Shown here: positions 9,000 through 17,701 of the stretch, in pieces
Layout of the letters: the number at the start of each line of letters is the position of its first letter
How positions within the stretch are numbered: the first letter of the stretch is position 1
Assembly (NCBI RefSeq): GCF_000231035.2
Contig: NZ_KI912263.1
Span: 25,183 to 62,246, forward strand
DNA length: 37,064 bases
Direction: 5' to 3'
DNA from: Saccharomonospora iraqiensis subsp. paurometabolica YIM 90007
Lineage (GTDB): Bacteria > Actinomycetota > Actinomycetes > Mycobacteriales > Pseudonocardiaceae
Made by a program: the position numbers and the translations under genes
The notes under the pieces: model-generated
Database searches by the model: none
Told to the model about the DNA's origin: nothing
What the model saw: only the letters and a program-made list of their open reading frames with translations

Positions 9000-10178
9000 A
9001 TGACGAACGAACCGATCAGCCCGATCCCGGAGTTGGCGCCACCCCGCCAGGCGCCGCCCGCCGTCGTCGAGATGGTGGGGCACATCCGCCGGACCTGGCA
9101 GCTGGCACGGCCGTACCTGCCGGAGATCACCGAGGACTTCTACAACCTGCTGTTCACCCTCGCGCCCACCACGCGCGACTTCTTCCCCGCCAGCCTGCAG
9201 GCCGAACAGGGCCGCACCCTCCGGGCACTGGTGCACGTGCTGCACATGGTCGACCGGCCGGACGATCTCGCGCCGTTCCTGCACGAACTCGGCAGGGACT
9301 ACCGCAAGTTCGACGCGCGGCCCGACCACTACGAGGCGGTGGGCACCGCGCTGCTCGCCGCCCTGAAGCGCTGGCTGGACGACGCCTGGACCCCCGAGGT
9401 CGAACGCGCGTGGGCGGAGGCCTACACCCTCGTCGCCCGGTCGATGCAGGACGCCGCGGAGGAGTACCGCCACCAGCCGCCGTACTGGCGGGCCACCGTC
9501 GCCGAGCACTACCGGCTCGGCAGGGACCTGGCCCTCATCCGGGTGGAACCGGAGGAGCCGATCCCCTACCGCGCGGGTCAGTACTTCAGTGTGGAGGTGC
9601 CGCAGCGTCCCCGGTTGTGGCGGCATCTCTCCCCGGCGAACGCGCCGAGGCCGGACGGCTCGCTGGAGTTCCACGTGCGTGCCGTCGACGGCGGCTGGGT
9701 GTCACGGGCGATCGTCGGCCACACCCGGCAGGGGGACGAATGGCGGATCGGGCCGCCGCTCGGTGGTCTGCACGTCGACCGGGAGGCCGGATACCCGGTG
9801 CTGATGATCGCGGGCGGCACGGGGGTCGCCCCGCTGCAGGCCCTCGTGGACGAGCTGGGCCGGTTCGTCACGAACCCGCCCGTGACGTTCTTCTACGGCG
9901 GCCGGACGCGGGCCGACCTCTACGCGCTCGACCAGGTGCGGGGGCTCGCCGCCACGAACCCGTGGCTGACCGTGCGCCCGGTGGTGGAGCACCCGGACGG
10001 GATGCCCGGTTTCGAGCACGGCACGCTCGCCGAGGCCGTCACACGCCGCGGCCCCTGGGCCGACCACGACGTCCTCGTCTCCGGCTCCCCAGGGATGATC
10101 AAGGGCACGGTGTCCCGGATGCTGGTGGCGGGAACGGCCCTGCACCAGATCCGCTACGACCCCTTCGCCCTGGACTGA
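9000..10178 (+). CDS. Flavohemoglobin-like globin-reductase with Tyr at the proximal heme position
   Basis: Globin domain (about residues 20-155) joined to a ferredoxin-reductase-like FAD/NAD(P) module (165-392), the flavohemoglobin layout used for NO detoxification or related redox chemistry. Distal Tyr (DFYNLLF, Tyr48) and CD1 Phe (DFF) are kept. The proximal heme ligand His, expected in the segment before the PxxYxxVG motif, is Tyr101 (GRDYRKF). The FAD motif RxYS reads RHLS (208-211), so the flavin-stacking Tyr is Leu; the NAD motif GGTGVAP (272-278) is intact. It may belong to the divergent actinobacterial (type II) group. Start ATG at 9000 is preceded by GGGGTG; the frame stays open upstream to 8787 with a hydrophobic stretch, so a longer form cannot be excluded. 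Confidence 0.85.
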   Translation: MTNEPISPIPELAPPRQAPPAVVEMVGHIRRTWQLARPYLPEITEDFYNLLFTLAPTTRDFFPASLQAEQGRTLRALVHVLHMVDRPDDLAPFLHELGRDYRKFDARPDHYEAVGTALLAALKRWLDDAWTPEVERAWAEAYTLVARSMQDAAEEYRHQPPYWRATVAEHYRLGRDLALIRVEPEEPIPYRAGQYFSVEVPQRPRLWRHLSPANAPRPDGSLEFHVRAVDGGWVSRAIVGHTRQGDEWRIGPPLGGLHVDREAGYPVLMIAGGTGVAPLQALVDELGRFVTNPPVTFFYGGRTRADLYALDQVRGLAATNPWLTVRPVVEHPDGMPGFEHGTLAEAVTRRGPWADHDVLVSGSPGMIKGTVSRMLVAGTALHQIRYDPFALD

Positions 10179-10200
10179 GCGACCCCGGGTGCACACACCC

Positions 10201-10230
10201 GCCCCGGAACCGTCCGCCCCGGAACCGTCC
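10201..10230. repeat. 15-bp tandem repeat, 2 copies, between convergent genes
   Basis: gccccggaaccgtcc occurs twice without mismatch (10201-10215, 10216-10230) between the flavohemoglobin stop and the hspR stop. With the following CGGTTC (10244-10249) the second copy can fold a weak hairpin, GAACCG/CGGTTC, a possible shared terminator. Confidence 0.75.
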
Positions 10231-10255
10231 GCGTCGGGCCGAGCGGTTCGGGCGG

Positions 10256-10699
10256 TCAGCGGCGGCGGTCCGGGCGCCAGACGACCAGGGCGTTGCGGCG
10301 GGCGGGCACGAGGTCCCTGCGGTAGGAGGCGTGGACGGCCGCCGCGGCCTGCTCGGCGGCCGCGTAGGCCGCGGCGAGCTCCTCGTTCAGCTCGGTCACC
10401 CGCTGCTGCAGGGCCTCGACCTGGTTCTCCAGTTCGATGATCCGTTTGATCCCGGCGAGGTTGACCCCCTCCTCCTGGGACAGGCGCTGGACCTCCCGCA
10501 GCTGCGCGATGTCCCGCAGCGAGTACCGCCTGCCCCCTCCCGGGGTGCGGCCGGGACACACCAGACCCAGTCGGTCATAGGAGCGCAGGGTCTGCGCGTG
10601 CAGCCCGGACAACTGCGCCGCCACCGAGATCACGAAGACCGGCGTGTCCTCGTCCGCACCGTGCGGCAATCCTCCCGGCAGACCGGAACCACCGAACAT
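10256..10699 (-). CDS. hspR: Heat-shock repressor HspR (MerR family)
   Basis: MerR-type DNA-binding repressor that binds HAIR sites, using DnaK as co-repressor. The winged-helix region reads FVISVAAQLSGLHAQTLRSYDRLGLV followed by GGGRRYSLRDIAQLREVQRLSQEEGVNLAGIKRII, typical of HspR, then a coiled-coil dimer helix (VEALQQRVTELNEELAAA). 147 residues from the ATG at 10699, which has a GGGAGTGAGG ribosome site; a longer frame upstream overlaps dnaJ and is rejected. It is the last gene of the dnaK operon, 7 bp behind dnaJ, giving autoregulation through the operators before dnaK. Confidence 0.95.
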   Translation of the reverse strand: MFGGSGLPGGLPHGADEDTPVFVISVAAQLSGLHAQTLRSYDRLGLVCPGRTPGGGRRYSLRDIAQLREVQRLSQEEGVNLAGIKRIIELENQVEALQQRVTELNEELAAAYAAAEQAAAAVHASYRRDLVPARRNALVVWRPDRRR

Positions 10700-10706
10700 G
10701 CACGCC

Positions 10707-11912
10707 TCACTCCCTGTCTCGCAACAGCGCGGTGATCTCGGGCCGTGGATCCGTGTCCGCGACCGTCTCGGCGTAGCGCTCCAGCGCCTTCCTGGCCTTC
10801 GCGTCCAGCTTACCGGGCACCACAACCTGCAACGTGACCAGCAGATCGCCCTGGGTGCCGTCCCGCCGGGTGATGCCCTTGCCGCGCACCCGCAGGACCC
10901 GCCCGCTCGACGTCCCCGCGGGAACCTTCAGCGAGACCTTGGACTCCAGGGTCGGGACGGTCACGGTCGTGCCGAGCGCGACCTCGCTGAAGTCCACCGG
11001 CACGGTGATCGTCAGGTCGTTGCCGGACCGGCCGAACACCTCGTGCGGCCGGACGTGGACGCGCACGTAGAGATCCCCGGCGGGAGCGCCGCCCCGGCCG
11101 GGCTCGCCCTGGCCCGCCAGCCGGATGCGCTGATTGTCGTCCACGCCCGGCGGGATCCGCACGGTCAGCGTCCGGGTGCGGTCGCTGACCCCTTCGCCGC
11201 CGCACTCCTGGCAGGGCTGGTCGATGATCGTGCCGCGACCGCGGCAGTCCCGGCACGGCTCGGAGAAGGCGAACGCACCCTGGCTGCGGTTGACCAGGCC
11301 CACACCCGAACAGGTCGGGCAGGTGCGGGGGCCGGTGCCCGGACGGGCACCGTTGCCGTGGCAGGTACCGCAGGTCGCCGGGCTGGACAGCCGCAGCGGC
11401 AGGGTCGCACCCCGCACCGCCTCGGCGAACTCGATGCGCACATCGGTCTCCACGTCCGCGCCGCGCTGACCACGGGTCGCCGTGCCCGCGCCACCACCGC
11501 GCCGACCGAAGAGATTGCCCAGCATGTCACCGAGGCCACCGCCGAAGCCGGCACCGCCGCTCGTGCCGCCCTGCCCGAAGATGTCACCGAGGTCGAAACC
11601 GCCCGCTCCCCCGGGACCGCCGGGGCCACCGCCGCGGCCGCCACCGGGGAAGTTGAAGCCGCCCGCGCCCCCGGCGCCGAAGAGGCTGCGGGCCTCGTCG
11701 TACTCCTTGCGCTTGTCGGGGTCGGACAGCACACCGTAGGCCTCCGAGACGGCCTTGAACCTGCGTTCGGCCTCCTCGTCACCGGGGTTGGCGTCCGGGT
11801 GGTTCTCCCTGGCGAGCTTGCGGTACGCCTTCTTGATCTCGTCGGCGGAAGCGTCGGAGGAGACGCCCAACTCGCGGTAGAAGTCCTTGTCGATCCATTC
11901 CCTCGCACTCAT
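10707..11912 (-). CDS. dnaJ: Chaperone DnaJ (type I Hsp40)
   Basis: Co-chaperone that delivers substrates to DnaK and stimulates its ATPase. Visible domains: J-domain with the HPD tripeptide (ENHPDANPG, near residue 38), a long Gly/Phe-rich linker, four zinc-binding CxxCxGxG repeats ([32 protein letters not shown], about 160-230) and two C-terminal substrate-binding beta domains. 401 residues, full length. Ribosome site GGAGGGAGGGG precedes the ATG; the gene starts 27 bp behind grpE. This is the operon-linked DnaJ1; no second dnaJ is in the window. Confidence 0.97.
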   Translation of the reverse strand: MSAREWIDKDFYRELGVSSDASADEIKKAYRKLARENHPDANPGDEEAERRFKAVSEAYGVLSDPDKRKEYDEARSLFGAGGAGGFNFPGGGRGGGPGGPGGAGGFDLGDIFGQGGTSGGAGFGGGLGDMLGNLFGRRGGGAGTATRGQRGADVETDVRIEFAEAVRGATLPLRLSSPATCGTCHGNGARPGTGPRTCPTCSGVGLVNRSQGAFAFSEPCRDCRGRGTIIDQPCQECGGEGVSDRTRTLTVRIPPGVDDNQRIRLAGQGEPGRGGAPAGDLYVRVHVRPHEVFGRSGNDLTITVPVDFSEVALGTTVTVPTLESKVSLKVPAGTSSGRVLRVRGKGITRRDGTQGDLLVTLQVVVPGKLDAKARKALERYAETVADTDPRPEITALLRDRE

Positions 11913-11939
11913 CGGGCGTCCCCTCCCTCCGGCTTCTCG

Positions 11940-12683
11940 TCAGCGCGCGTTCTCATCGGTGTCGACGGGCAGCTCGCCCTCGACGGGTGCGTCCACGGGT
12001 CCGGTGCCGGGCACCCCGTCCGCCGCGGCGTCCGCGGCCCCGGACTGGGCGGGCTCGTGGTCGGTCACCGCGACCAGCGCGGAGCGCAGCACCCGGTCGC
12101 CGAGCCGGTACCCCCGACGGAGCACCGTCGTCACGGTCGGGCCGTCGACCTCGGGCGAGGTGTCGTGCTGCACCGCCTCGTGGACACTGGGGTCGAAGGT
12201 CTCGCCCTCCCGGGCGAAGGACTCCAGGCCCTCCTTCTCCAGCACGCCCACGAGCTTGTCCGCCACGGCCTTGAACGGGCCGGTGAGGTCACCGTGCGCC
12301 TCCGCCCGCTCCAGGTCGTCCAGCAACGGGAGGAGGTCACCGACCACCGACGCCTTGCCGGACTCCGCCATGGACTCCCGCTCGCGGTCGACCCGCCTGC
12401 GGTAGTTGGCGTACTCGGCCTGCACGCGCTGGAGATCGGCGGTGCGCTCCTGCAGCTGCTTCTCCACGTCCGAGATCGGCGCGGCCGCCTCGTCCACGGT
12501 GCCCTCCACCGGGGGCGGTCCGGAGGCGTCCGCCGCGAACCCCTCCGGACCCTCCTGCTCCGGGTACCCCTCGCCGTCCTCCGACGGACGGGGCTGTCCG
12601 GTCTCCGGGTCGACCTTCCGACGGTCCCGCACGACCACCGGCTCCTCTTCCAGTTCCTGCTCGAACTCGTCGCGCTCGGTCAC
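11940..12683 (-). CDS. grpE: Nucleotide exchange factor GrpE
   Basis: Drives ADP release from DnaK. The conserved core is seen: long dimerisation helix ([25 protein letters not shown]), then [28 protein letters not shown] and the C-terminal beta domain ([12 protein letters not shown]...[20 protein letters not shown]). At 247 residues it is longer than E. coli GrpE because of an acidic, Pro/Glu-rich N-terminal 90 residues and a disordered tail, common in actinobacteria. The start is GTG and overlaps the dnaK stop codon by 4 bp (GTGA), implying translational coupling. Confidence 0.96.
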   Translation of the reverse strand: MTERDEFEQELEEEPVVVRDRRKVDPETGQPRPSEDGEGYPEQEGPEGFAADASGPPPVEGTVDEAAAPISDVEKQLQERTADLQRVQAEYANYRRRVDRERESMAESGKASVVGDLLPLLDDLERAEAHGDLTGPFKAVADKLVGVLEKEGLESFAREGETFDPSVHEAVQHDTSPEVDGPTVTTVLRRGYRLGDRVLRSALVAVTDHEPAQSGAADAAADGVPGTGPVDAPVEGELPVDTDENAR

Positions 12684-14551
12684 TTCTTGTCGTCCTCGTC
12701 GACGATCTCGGCGTCCACGACGTCGTCGTCCTTGCCGGAGGCAGCACCGGAGGTGCCGCCCGTCGTGCCGGTCGCGCCCGCGTCGGCACCGTCGGCGCCA
12801 CCCTGGGCGCCGGTGTCCGCGTACAGCGCGGTGGCCAGCTCCTGCGAGGCCGAGTTCAGCTTCTCCATCGACTCGCGGATCTTGGCGGTGTCGTCGCCCT
12901 TGAGCGCCTCGTTGGCCTCGTCGATCGCGGTCTTGACCTTGCCCTTGAGCTCCTCGGGCAGCTTCTCGTCGTTGTCGGCGACGAACTTCTCGGTCTGGTA
13001 GACCAGCGTCTCCGCCTGGTTGCGGGTCTCGGCCTCCTCGCGGCGCTGGCGGTCCTCCTCCGCATGCGCCTCGGCATCCTTGACCATCTGGTCGATGTCC
13101 TCCTGCGGGAGCGCGGAGCCACCAGTGATCTTGATGCTCTGCTCCTTGCCCGTGCCGAGGTCCTTCGCCGTCACGTGCACGATGCCGTTGGCGTCGATGT
13201 CGAACGTGACCTCGATCTGCGGCACGCCCCGCGGTGCGGGCGGGATCCCGGTGAGCTCGAAGCTGCCGAGCTTCTTGTTGTGCGCGGCGATCTCCCGCTC
13301 ACCCTGGAAGACCTGGATCTGCACCGACGGCTGGTTGTCGTCGGCCGTGGAGAAGATCTCGCTGCGCTTGGTCGGGATGGTGGTGTTGCGTTCGATCAGC
13401 TTGGTGAACACGCCACCCTTGGTCTCGATGCCCAGCGACAGCGGGGTCACGTCCAGCAGCAGGACGTCCTTGACCTCGCCCTTGAGCACACCGGCCTGAA
13501 GCCCGGCACCGACGGCGACGACCTCGTCCGGGTTCACGCCCTTGTTCGCGTCCTTGCCGCCGGTCAGCTCCTTGACCAGGTCGGCGACGGCGGGCATCCG
13601 GGTGGAGCCACCCACCAGCACCACGTGGTCGATCTCGCTGACCGAGATGCCGGCGTCCCGCACCACGTTGTTGAACGGGGCCTTGGTGCGCTCCAGCAGG
13701 TCGGAGGTGATCCGCTGGAACTCCGCACGGGACAGCGTCTCGTCGAGGAACAGCGGGTTCTTGTCCGCGTCGACCGTGATGTAGGGCAGGTTGATGTTCG
13801 CGCTGCCGGAGCTGGACAGCTCGATCTTGGCCTTCTCCGCGGCCTCCTTGATGCGCTGCAGCGCCATCCGGTCCTTGGTCAGGTCGATGCCGTGCGAGGC
13901 CTTGAACTTGTCCACCAGCCAGTCGACGATGCGCTCGTCCCAGTCGTCACCACCGAGGTGGTTGTCACCGCTGGTGGCGCGGACCTCGACCACACCTTCG
14001 CCGATCTCCAGCAGCGACACGTCGAAGGTGCCGCCACCGAGGTCGAAGACCAGGATGGTCTGTTCCTTCTCGCCCTTGTCCAGCCCGTACGCCAGGGCGG
14101 CCGCGGTGGGCTCGTTGACGATGCGCAGCACGTTCAGCCCGGCGATCTGGCCGGCCTCCTTGGTGGCCTGGCGCTGGGCGTCCTCGAAGTACGCCGGCAC
14201 GGTGATGACCGCGTCCGTGACATCGTCACCCAGGTAGGCCTCGGCGTCGCGCTTGAGCTTCATCAGCACGCGCGCGCTGATCTCCTGCGGCGTGTACTGC
14301 TTGTCGTCGATCTCGGTCTTCCAGTCGGTGCCCATGTGCCGCTTGACCGACCGGATCGTGCGGTCGACGTTGGTGACCGCCTGGTTCTTCGCGGGCTGAC
14401 CCGTGAGCACCTCGCCGTTCTTGGCGAAGGCGACCACCGACGGGGTGGTCCTCGACCCCTCGGAGTTGGCGATGACCGTCGGCTCGCCGCCTTCCAGAAC
14501 GGAGACGACCGAGTTGGTCGTGCCGAGGTCGATGCCGACCGTTCGCGCCAT
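12680..14551 (-). CDS. dnaK: Chaperone DnaK (Hsp70)
   Basis: Main Hsp70 chaperone. ATPase signatures are intact: GIDLGTTNS (residues 6-14), [14 protein letters not shown] and [12 protein letters not shown]; the substrate-binding domain ([16 protein letters not shown]) and helical lid follow, ending in a Gly/Ala/Asp linker and the acidic tail EIVDEDDKK. 623 residues, normal size. An AGGAGGG ribosome site lies 8 nt before the ATG. First gene of dnaK-grpE-dnaJ-hspR; the 347-bp upstream region has a sigma-70-like promoter with HspR operators on both sides. Confidence 0.98.
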   Translation of the reverse strand: MARTVGIDLGTTNSVVSVLEGGEPTVIANSEGSRTTPSVVAFAKNGEVLTGQPAKNQAVTNVDRTIRSVKRHMGTDWKTEIDDKQYTPQEISARVLMKLKRDAEAYLGDDVTDAVITVPAYFEDAQRQATKEAGQIAGLNVLRIVNEPTAAALAYGLDKGEKEQTILVFDLGGGTFDVSLLEIGEGVVEVRATSGDNHLGGDDWDERIVDWLVDKFKASHGIDLTKDRMALQRIKEAAEKAKIELSSSGSANINLPYITVDADKNPLFLDETLSRAEFQRITSDLLERTKAPFNNVVRDAGISVSEIDHVVLVGGSTRMPAVADLVKELTGGKDANKGVNPDEVVAVGAGLQAGVLKGEVKDVLLLDVTPLSLGIETKGGVFTKLIERNTTIPTKRSEIFSTADDNQPSVQIQVFQGEREIAAHNKKLGSFELTGIPPAPRGVPQIEVTFDIDANGIVHVTAKDLGTGKEQSIKITGGSALPQEDIDQMVKDAEAHAEEDRQRREEAETRNQAETLVYQTEKFVADNDEKLPEELKGKVKTAIDEANEALKGDDTAKIRESMEKLNSASQELATALYADTGAQGGADGADAGATGTTGGTSGAASGKDDDVVDAEIVDEDDKK

Positions 14552-14661
14552 GTGTCTTTCCCTCCTGCTTGCTCGTCCACCGGGGCGACCGCCGGGGTGT
14601 GGTGGCCGCGTGTCCTCGGCGGCGTCGCGTCCTCGCTGTTGTACTCAGATGCCGCATCAAC

Positions 14662-14682
14662 CTTGAGTAGTGCTTACTCAAG
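14662..14682 (-). promoter_or_regulatory. HspR operator HAIR-1 (perfect) upstream of dnaK
   Basis: CTTGAGT-N7-ACTCAAG without mismatch to the HspR consensus. It covers the region immediately downstream of the predicted -10 box, i.e. the transcription start, a position suited to repression. Confidence 0.95.
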
Positions 14683-14711
14683 TTGTATCCGATCATCCGA
14701 TCGGACGTCAA
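14682..14711 (-). promoter_or_regulatory. dnaK operon promoter
   Basis: Minus strand TTGACG (14706-14711), 18-nt spacer, TACAAC (14682-14687). It sits exactly between the two HAIR operators, leaving a leader of roughly 120 nt before dnaK. Confidence 0.65.
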
Positions 14712-14717
14712 ACCGTA

Positions 14718-14738
14718 GTTGAGTGAGCGACGCTCAAG
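14718..14738 (-). promoter_or_regulatory. HspR operator HAIR-2 upstream of dnaK
   Basis: GTTGAGT-N7-GCTCAAG (14718-14724, 14732-14738) matches the HspR inverted repeat except for one base in each arm. It lies just upstream of the -35 box, 56 bp (start to start) from HAIR-1. Confidence 0.9.
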
Positions 14739-14898
14739 GTTTCTGCATTTTCCAACGTCGGAGCCCACCGGGTTGTTCCCGTCCGCCCCGCCCGAAGGCG
14801 TACTGATCGCCGGATCACTAGCCTGACCGTCAGCGGACGACGCACGGACACGGTCCGGACACGGAGCGGTCCGCACACCGACTTCGACGGAGGTAGGC

Positions 14899-15438
14899 AT
14901 GACACAGGCGCAGAATCCGTACGACTTCCTGCCGCAGGTGCCCTCGTTCACCGTGCGCAGTGACGATGTCGCCGACGGCGCGACGATGCCGGTACCCCAG
15001 CGCAGCGGCGTCATGGGGGCGGGTGGTGCGGACCGCTCCCCCCATCTCACGTGGGAGGCGTTCCCCGAGGGCACGCAGAGCTTCGCGGTGACCTGCCTCG
15101 ACCCGGACGCCCCGACCGGCAGCGGATTCTGGCACTGGGCGGTGTTCAACATCCCGGCCCCGGTGACCGAGCTGCCCTCCGGGGCGGGGGACGCGGACGG
15201 TTCCGGGCTCCCCGGGGGAGCGACGATGCTGCGGACCGACGCCGGGATCCGGCAGTACGTGGGGGCCGCCCCGCCCCCCGGGCACGGCCCGCACCGCTAC
15301 ATCTTCGCCGTGCACGCCCTCGACGTGGAGTCGCTCGACGTCGGCGACGAGGCCACGCCCGCTTTCCTCGGCTTCAACATGTTCGGGCGCACCCTCGGCC
15401 GCGCGCTGCTCACCCCGGTCTACGAGATCCAGGGTTGA
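14899..15438 (+). CDS. PEBP/RKIP-like protein (YbhB/YbcL family)
   Basis: Small cytoplasmic protein of the phosphatidylethanolamine-binding fold; bacterial members have no firmly known role. Both family signatures of the ligand pocket are visible: [15 protein letters not shown] (about residues 71-85) and the later [13 protein letters not shown] (about 132-144). 179 residues, complete. A perfect GGAGGT ribosome site precedes the ATG and a strong hairpin follows the stop, so it is a single-gene unit. It is transcribed divergently from dnaK, sharing the upstream region that holds the HspR operators, but no HAIR site lies close to its start. Confidence 0.93.
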   Translation: MTQAQNPYDFLPQVPSFTVRSDDVADGATMPVPQRSGVMGAGGADRSPHLTWEAFPEGTQSFAVTCLDPDAPTGSGFWHWAVFNIPAPVTELPSGAGDADGSGLPGGATMLRTDAGIRQYVGAAPPPGHGPHRYIFAVHALDVESLDVGDEATPAFLGFNMFGRTLGRALLTPVYEIQG

Positions 15439-15445
15439 GCGGACC

Positions 15446-15475
15446 GGCGGCCCCGGATCCCGCCCCGGGGCCGCC
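15446..15475 (+). terminator. Hairpin terminator behind the PEBP gene
   Basis: Perfect 11-bp stem GGCGGCCCCGG (15446-15456) / CCGGGGCCGCC (15465-15475), 7 bp past the stop codon, loop of 8 bases. Confidence 0.75.
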
Positions 15476-15558
15476 CGCTCGGCGGCATCCGGGGGCCGGT
15501 CCGGCAACGATCCGGAAATTGGCACCCACCGGGTGTCACGGGACGGCACGCTGAGCGC

Positions 15559-16098
15559 ATGACCACCCGACTGTGGAGACGTGTCGCGCTGCTGTCCGGG
15601 ATCCTCGCCCTGGCCGCGGCACCGGCCGGCTGCGGCACGGCCGACCGGGCGGAGGAACCCGCCGGCCGCCCCGGTCCCGACCGGGCCGCCGACGCATCGG
15701 GCCCGAGCACGCACGGGGCGCCCGGCACCCGGGACGGTGTCCCGCCGAACGGTCCGCCGAACCACGCGGACAACCGGGCATGGCGGCAACGGCACGACCT
15801 GTCCGCGGGCGATCGGGCCGTCGCCGAGGACGCGGCCGAGCGCATCGTCGAGGCGCTCACCCCGCTGCACGGCAACGGCGAGTACGCACCCGGGAGGGTC
15901 GCCTCGGCGATCGAGGCGACCGGGTTCCCCTCCGATGCGATCACCACGGTCCCCGCGGGGACCATGCCCGGCACGCACTTCGGCGTCCACGTCGGTGAAC
16001 GCGGCTGCGTGGTCGGCACGATGCGGCCCGACCGGCTCTCGGCCGCGGCGAAGGGCGCGGCGGCGGAGTTCGGTTGCCTGGAACCCTCCTCCCACTGA
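15559..16098 (+). CDS. Small exported protein, possible lipoprotein, unknown function
   Basis: N-terminus has basic residues (RLWRR), a hydrophobic core and the sequence APAGC with Cys25, resembling a lipobox except that Pro occupies the -3 position; it is therefore a possible lipoprotein or otherwise exported. Residues 28-75 are Pro/Gly-rich linker. The folded part (about 80-179: DLSAGDRAVAEDAAERIVEALTP...) has two Cys (GERGCVV and EFGCLEP) that could form a disulfide. I do not recognise a named domain. No clear ribosome site is seen before the ATG. It sits alone between the PEBP gene and iclR. Confidence 0.7.
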   Translation: MTTRLWRRVALLSGILALAAAPAGCGTADRAEEPAGRPGPDRAADASGPSTHGAPGTRDGVPPNGPPNHADNRAWRQRHDLSAGDRAVAEDAAERIVEALTPLHGNGEYAPGRVASAIEATGFPSDAITTVPAGTMPGTHFGVHVGERGCVVGTMRPDRLSAAAKGAAAEFGCLEPSSH

Positions 16099-16152
16099 CG
16101 GGTCCGGCACCGACCGGGCCGCGGCATCCTGTGCGGTGGCGTGGGCGCGCGG

Positions 16153-16178
16153 ACGGTTCGTATCCTCGGGCGAACCGT
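16153..16178 (+). promoter_or_regulatory. Inverted repeat, likely operator of the iclR gene
   Basis: Perfect 8-bp arms ACGGTTCG (16153-16160) and CGAACCGT (16171-16178) with a 10-bp spacer that contains the -10-like TATCCT. Located 43 bp before the IclR start; autoregulation by IclR is inferred from position only. Confidence 0.5.
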
Positions 16179-16220
16179 GGCCTCCCCCGTCACGGCCCGA
16201 GCCCACCCCGGAGGTGTGCG

Positions 16221-16994
16221 ATGAGCGTGGATGTTCCCCAGGGCCGCGGCCTGGTGGGTTCCGCCCGGCGCGCACTCCGGGTGCTGGAGATCGTGGCCGC
16301 CGAGGGGGACGGCGTCTCGGCCAAGGCGGTCGCCCGGAAGACGGGCTACACGCTGTCCACGACGTACCACCTGCTCAATACCCTCGTCCACGACGGCTAC
16401 CTGGTCCGGCTGGGCCACGGACGTGGGTTCGGTCTCGGCTACAAGCTCGGCCCGCTCTTCGAGCGGCTGTGCACCCAGCTCGACGTCGACCGGGTCGTCC
16501 GCGACGAACTGAGTGCCCTGCACCAGCGGGCCGGCGCGGCCGCCTATTACACGGTGCTGCGGGACTGCGACGTCGTCGTCGCCGCCGTGGCGGACTCGCC
16601 GGAGCATCCCCGGGCCCAGCCGGTCGACTTCGGTTTCGACGAGGCGGCCCACGCCACCGCGTACGGCAAGGTCCTGCTGGCCGCGTTGCCCACCCGGCGG
16701 CGCCGGGAGTACCTCGCCGGCGCCGGGATGCCCCGGCTGACCGAGCGCACGACCGTGCGGCTGCGCGACCTGGACGACGAGCTCGAACAGGTACGCCACC
16801 GCGGCTGGGCGCAGGACGTCGAGGAGTTCCAGCCCGGACTCGCGTGCGTGTCCGCCCCGGTGGTCCGGCCGGACGAACGGATCACCGCCGCCGTCGCGTT
16901 CTCCGTTCCGCTCGCCGACTTCGCCGCCAGGGGAACCACCCTGCACCGGCACGCCACGGAGGCGGCCTCCCGGCTGTCCACCCTGTTGTCCTGA
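16221..16994 (+). CDS. IclR-family transcriptional regulator
   Basis: N-terminal winged helix-turn-helix (RRALRVLEIVAAEGDGVSAKAVA... TLSTTYHLLNTLVHDGYLVR, residues 13-60) followed by the IclR effector-binding (GAF-like) domain, with the usual ATAYGKVLLAALP segment. 257 residues, typical length. GGAGGT ribosome site lies 6 bp before the ATG; longer in-frame extension upstream is rejected. No catabolic operon lies next to it, so the target pathway is unknown; IclR regulators commonly sense aromatic acids or glyoxylate-type metabolites. Confidence 0.93.
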   Translation: MSVDVPQGRGLVGSARRALRVLEIVAAEGDGVSAKAVARKTGYTLSTTYHLLNTLVHDGYLVRLGHGRGFGLGYKLGPLFERLCTQLDVDRVVRDELSALHQRAGAAAYYTVLRDCDVVVAAVADSPEHPRAQPVDFGFDEAAHATAYGKVLLAALPTRRRREYLAGAGMPRLTERTTVRLRDLDDELEQVRHRGWAQDVEEFQPGLACVSAPVVRPDERITAAVAFSVPLADFAARGTTLHRHATEAASRLSTLLS

Positions 16995-17008
16995 CCGCCG
17001 GCGCTCCA

Positions 17009-17092
17009 GTGTCGACTCGCGGACCAGGAGCGTCGACTCGCGGTCCTGGAGTGGCGACTCGCGGGCCTGGAGTGGCGACTCGCGGGTCAGCG
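17009..17092. repeat. 21-bp tandem repeat, 4 copies, at the tetR stop codon
   Basis: Four 21-bp units with the core gactcgcgg (17009-17029, 17030-17050, 17051-17071, 17072-17092). The last unit contains the stop codon of the minus-strand tetR gene and the array fills the gap to the convergent iclR stop. Units vary at several positions and pairs can fold as hairpins (ggacc/ggtcc), so the array may also act as a terminator. Confidence 0.88.
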
Positions 17093-17647
17093 GGGTTCCA
17101 GGAGGTAGTCGACGACCGGGCGGAGTTCCTCCGCGGTCGGGGGTTCGTCGTCGATGAGACCCTGGATCAGCAGGCCGTCGATGCCGGCGAGGAAGGCACG
17201 GAAGGCGACCATGTCGTCGTGCCGGACCATGGACGTGAGCACGTCCAGCCACCGGCGGGCGGCGGGACGCAGCTCCGGGCGCCGGGAGGCCAGCAGGTAC
17301 AGCTCGTACTCGGCCATCGTGCGGCCCCGCCGGGGGCCGATCGCTTCCGCCAGCAGGTTCGCCACCTCCTCGGCGCCGCCGCTGCCCCGGGAGCGGGCCC
17401 GGTCGATCATCCAGTACACCTCGGTCGCCATGTCCCGCGCGCAGGTGATCAGCGTGGCGATCAGCAGCTCGTCGAGGTTCGCGAAATGGTAGGTCGTCGA
17501 GGTGGTGGGCACCCCCGCCTCCTTCGCGACGGTGCGGTGGGTGACCCCCGCGACGCCGTCCCGCTCGATGACCCGCAGGGTGGCCTCGATGATCTCGTTG
17601 CGGCGCTTCTCGCCCTTGGCCTTGCGTCCGTCGATCTCACGTCGCAC
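17087..17647 (-). CDS. TetR-family regulator, probable repressor of the adjacent SMR pump
   Basis: N-terminal TetR helix-turn-helix is clear (RRNEIIEATLRVIERDGVAGVTHRTVAKEAGVPTTSTTYHFANLDELL, given here in part: VTHRTVAKEAGVP). The C-terminal all-helical ligand domain matches the group of TetR proteins often paired with multidrug pumps. Start chosen is GTG at 17647, which has GGAG 9 bases upstream (186 residues); an earlier GTG at 17692 would start 10 bp after the pump gene stop. It is downstream of the SMR gene on the same strand, so likely one operon with self-regulation. The 3' end lies within a tandem repeat. Confidence 0.85.
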   Translation of the reverse strand: MRREIDGRKAKGEKRRNEIIEATLRVIERDGVAGVTHRTVAKEAGVPTTSTTYHFANLDELLIATLITCARDMATEVYWMIDRARSRGSGGAEEVANLLAEAIGPRRGRTMAEYELYLLASRRPELRPAARRWLDVLTSMVRHDDMVAFRAFLAGIDGLLIQGLIDDEPPTAEELRPVVDYLLEPR

Positions 17648-17701
17648 CGCGCCACTCCAGACCGCTCGGCGATCCCGGGGCCGCCCGGACACCCGCGGAT
17701 C

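Noticed and set aside
10644-14722. Long + strand open frames (10644-13001 and 13064-14722) across the dnaK operon
   Set aside because: They mirror dnaJ, grpE and dnaK on the other strand and hold no domain.
17009-17092. Possible CRISPR array
   Set aside because: Units are contiguous 21-bp tandem repeats with no unique spacers, and no cas genes are present.
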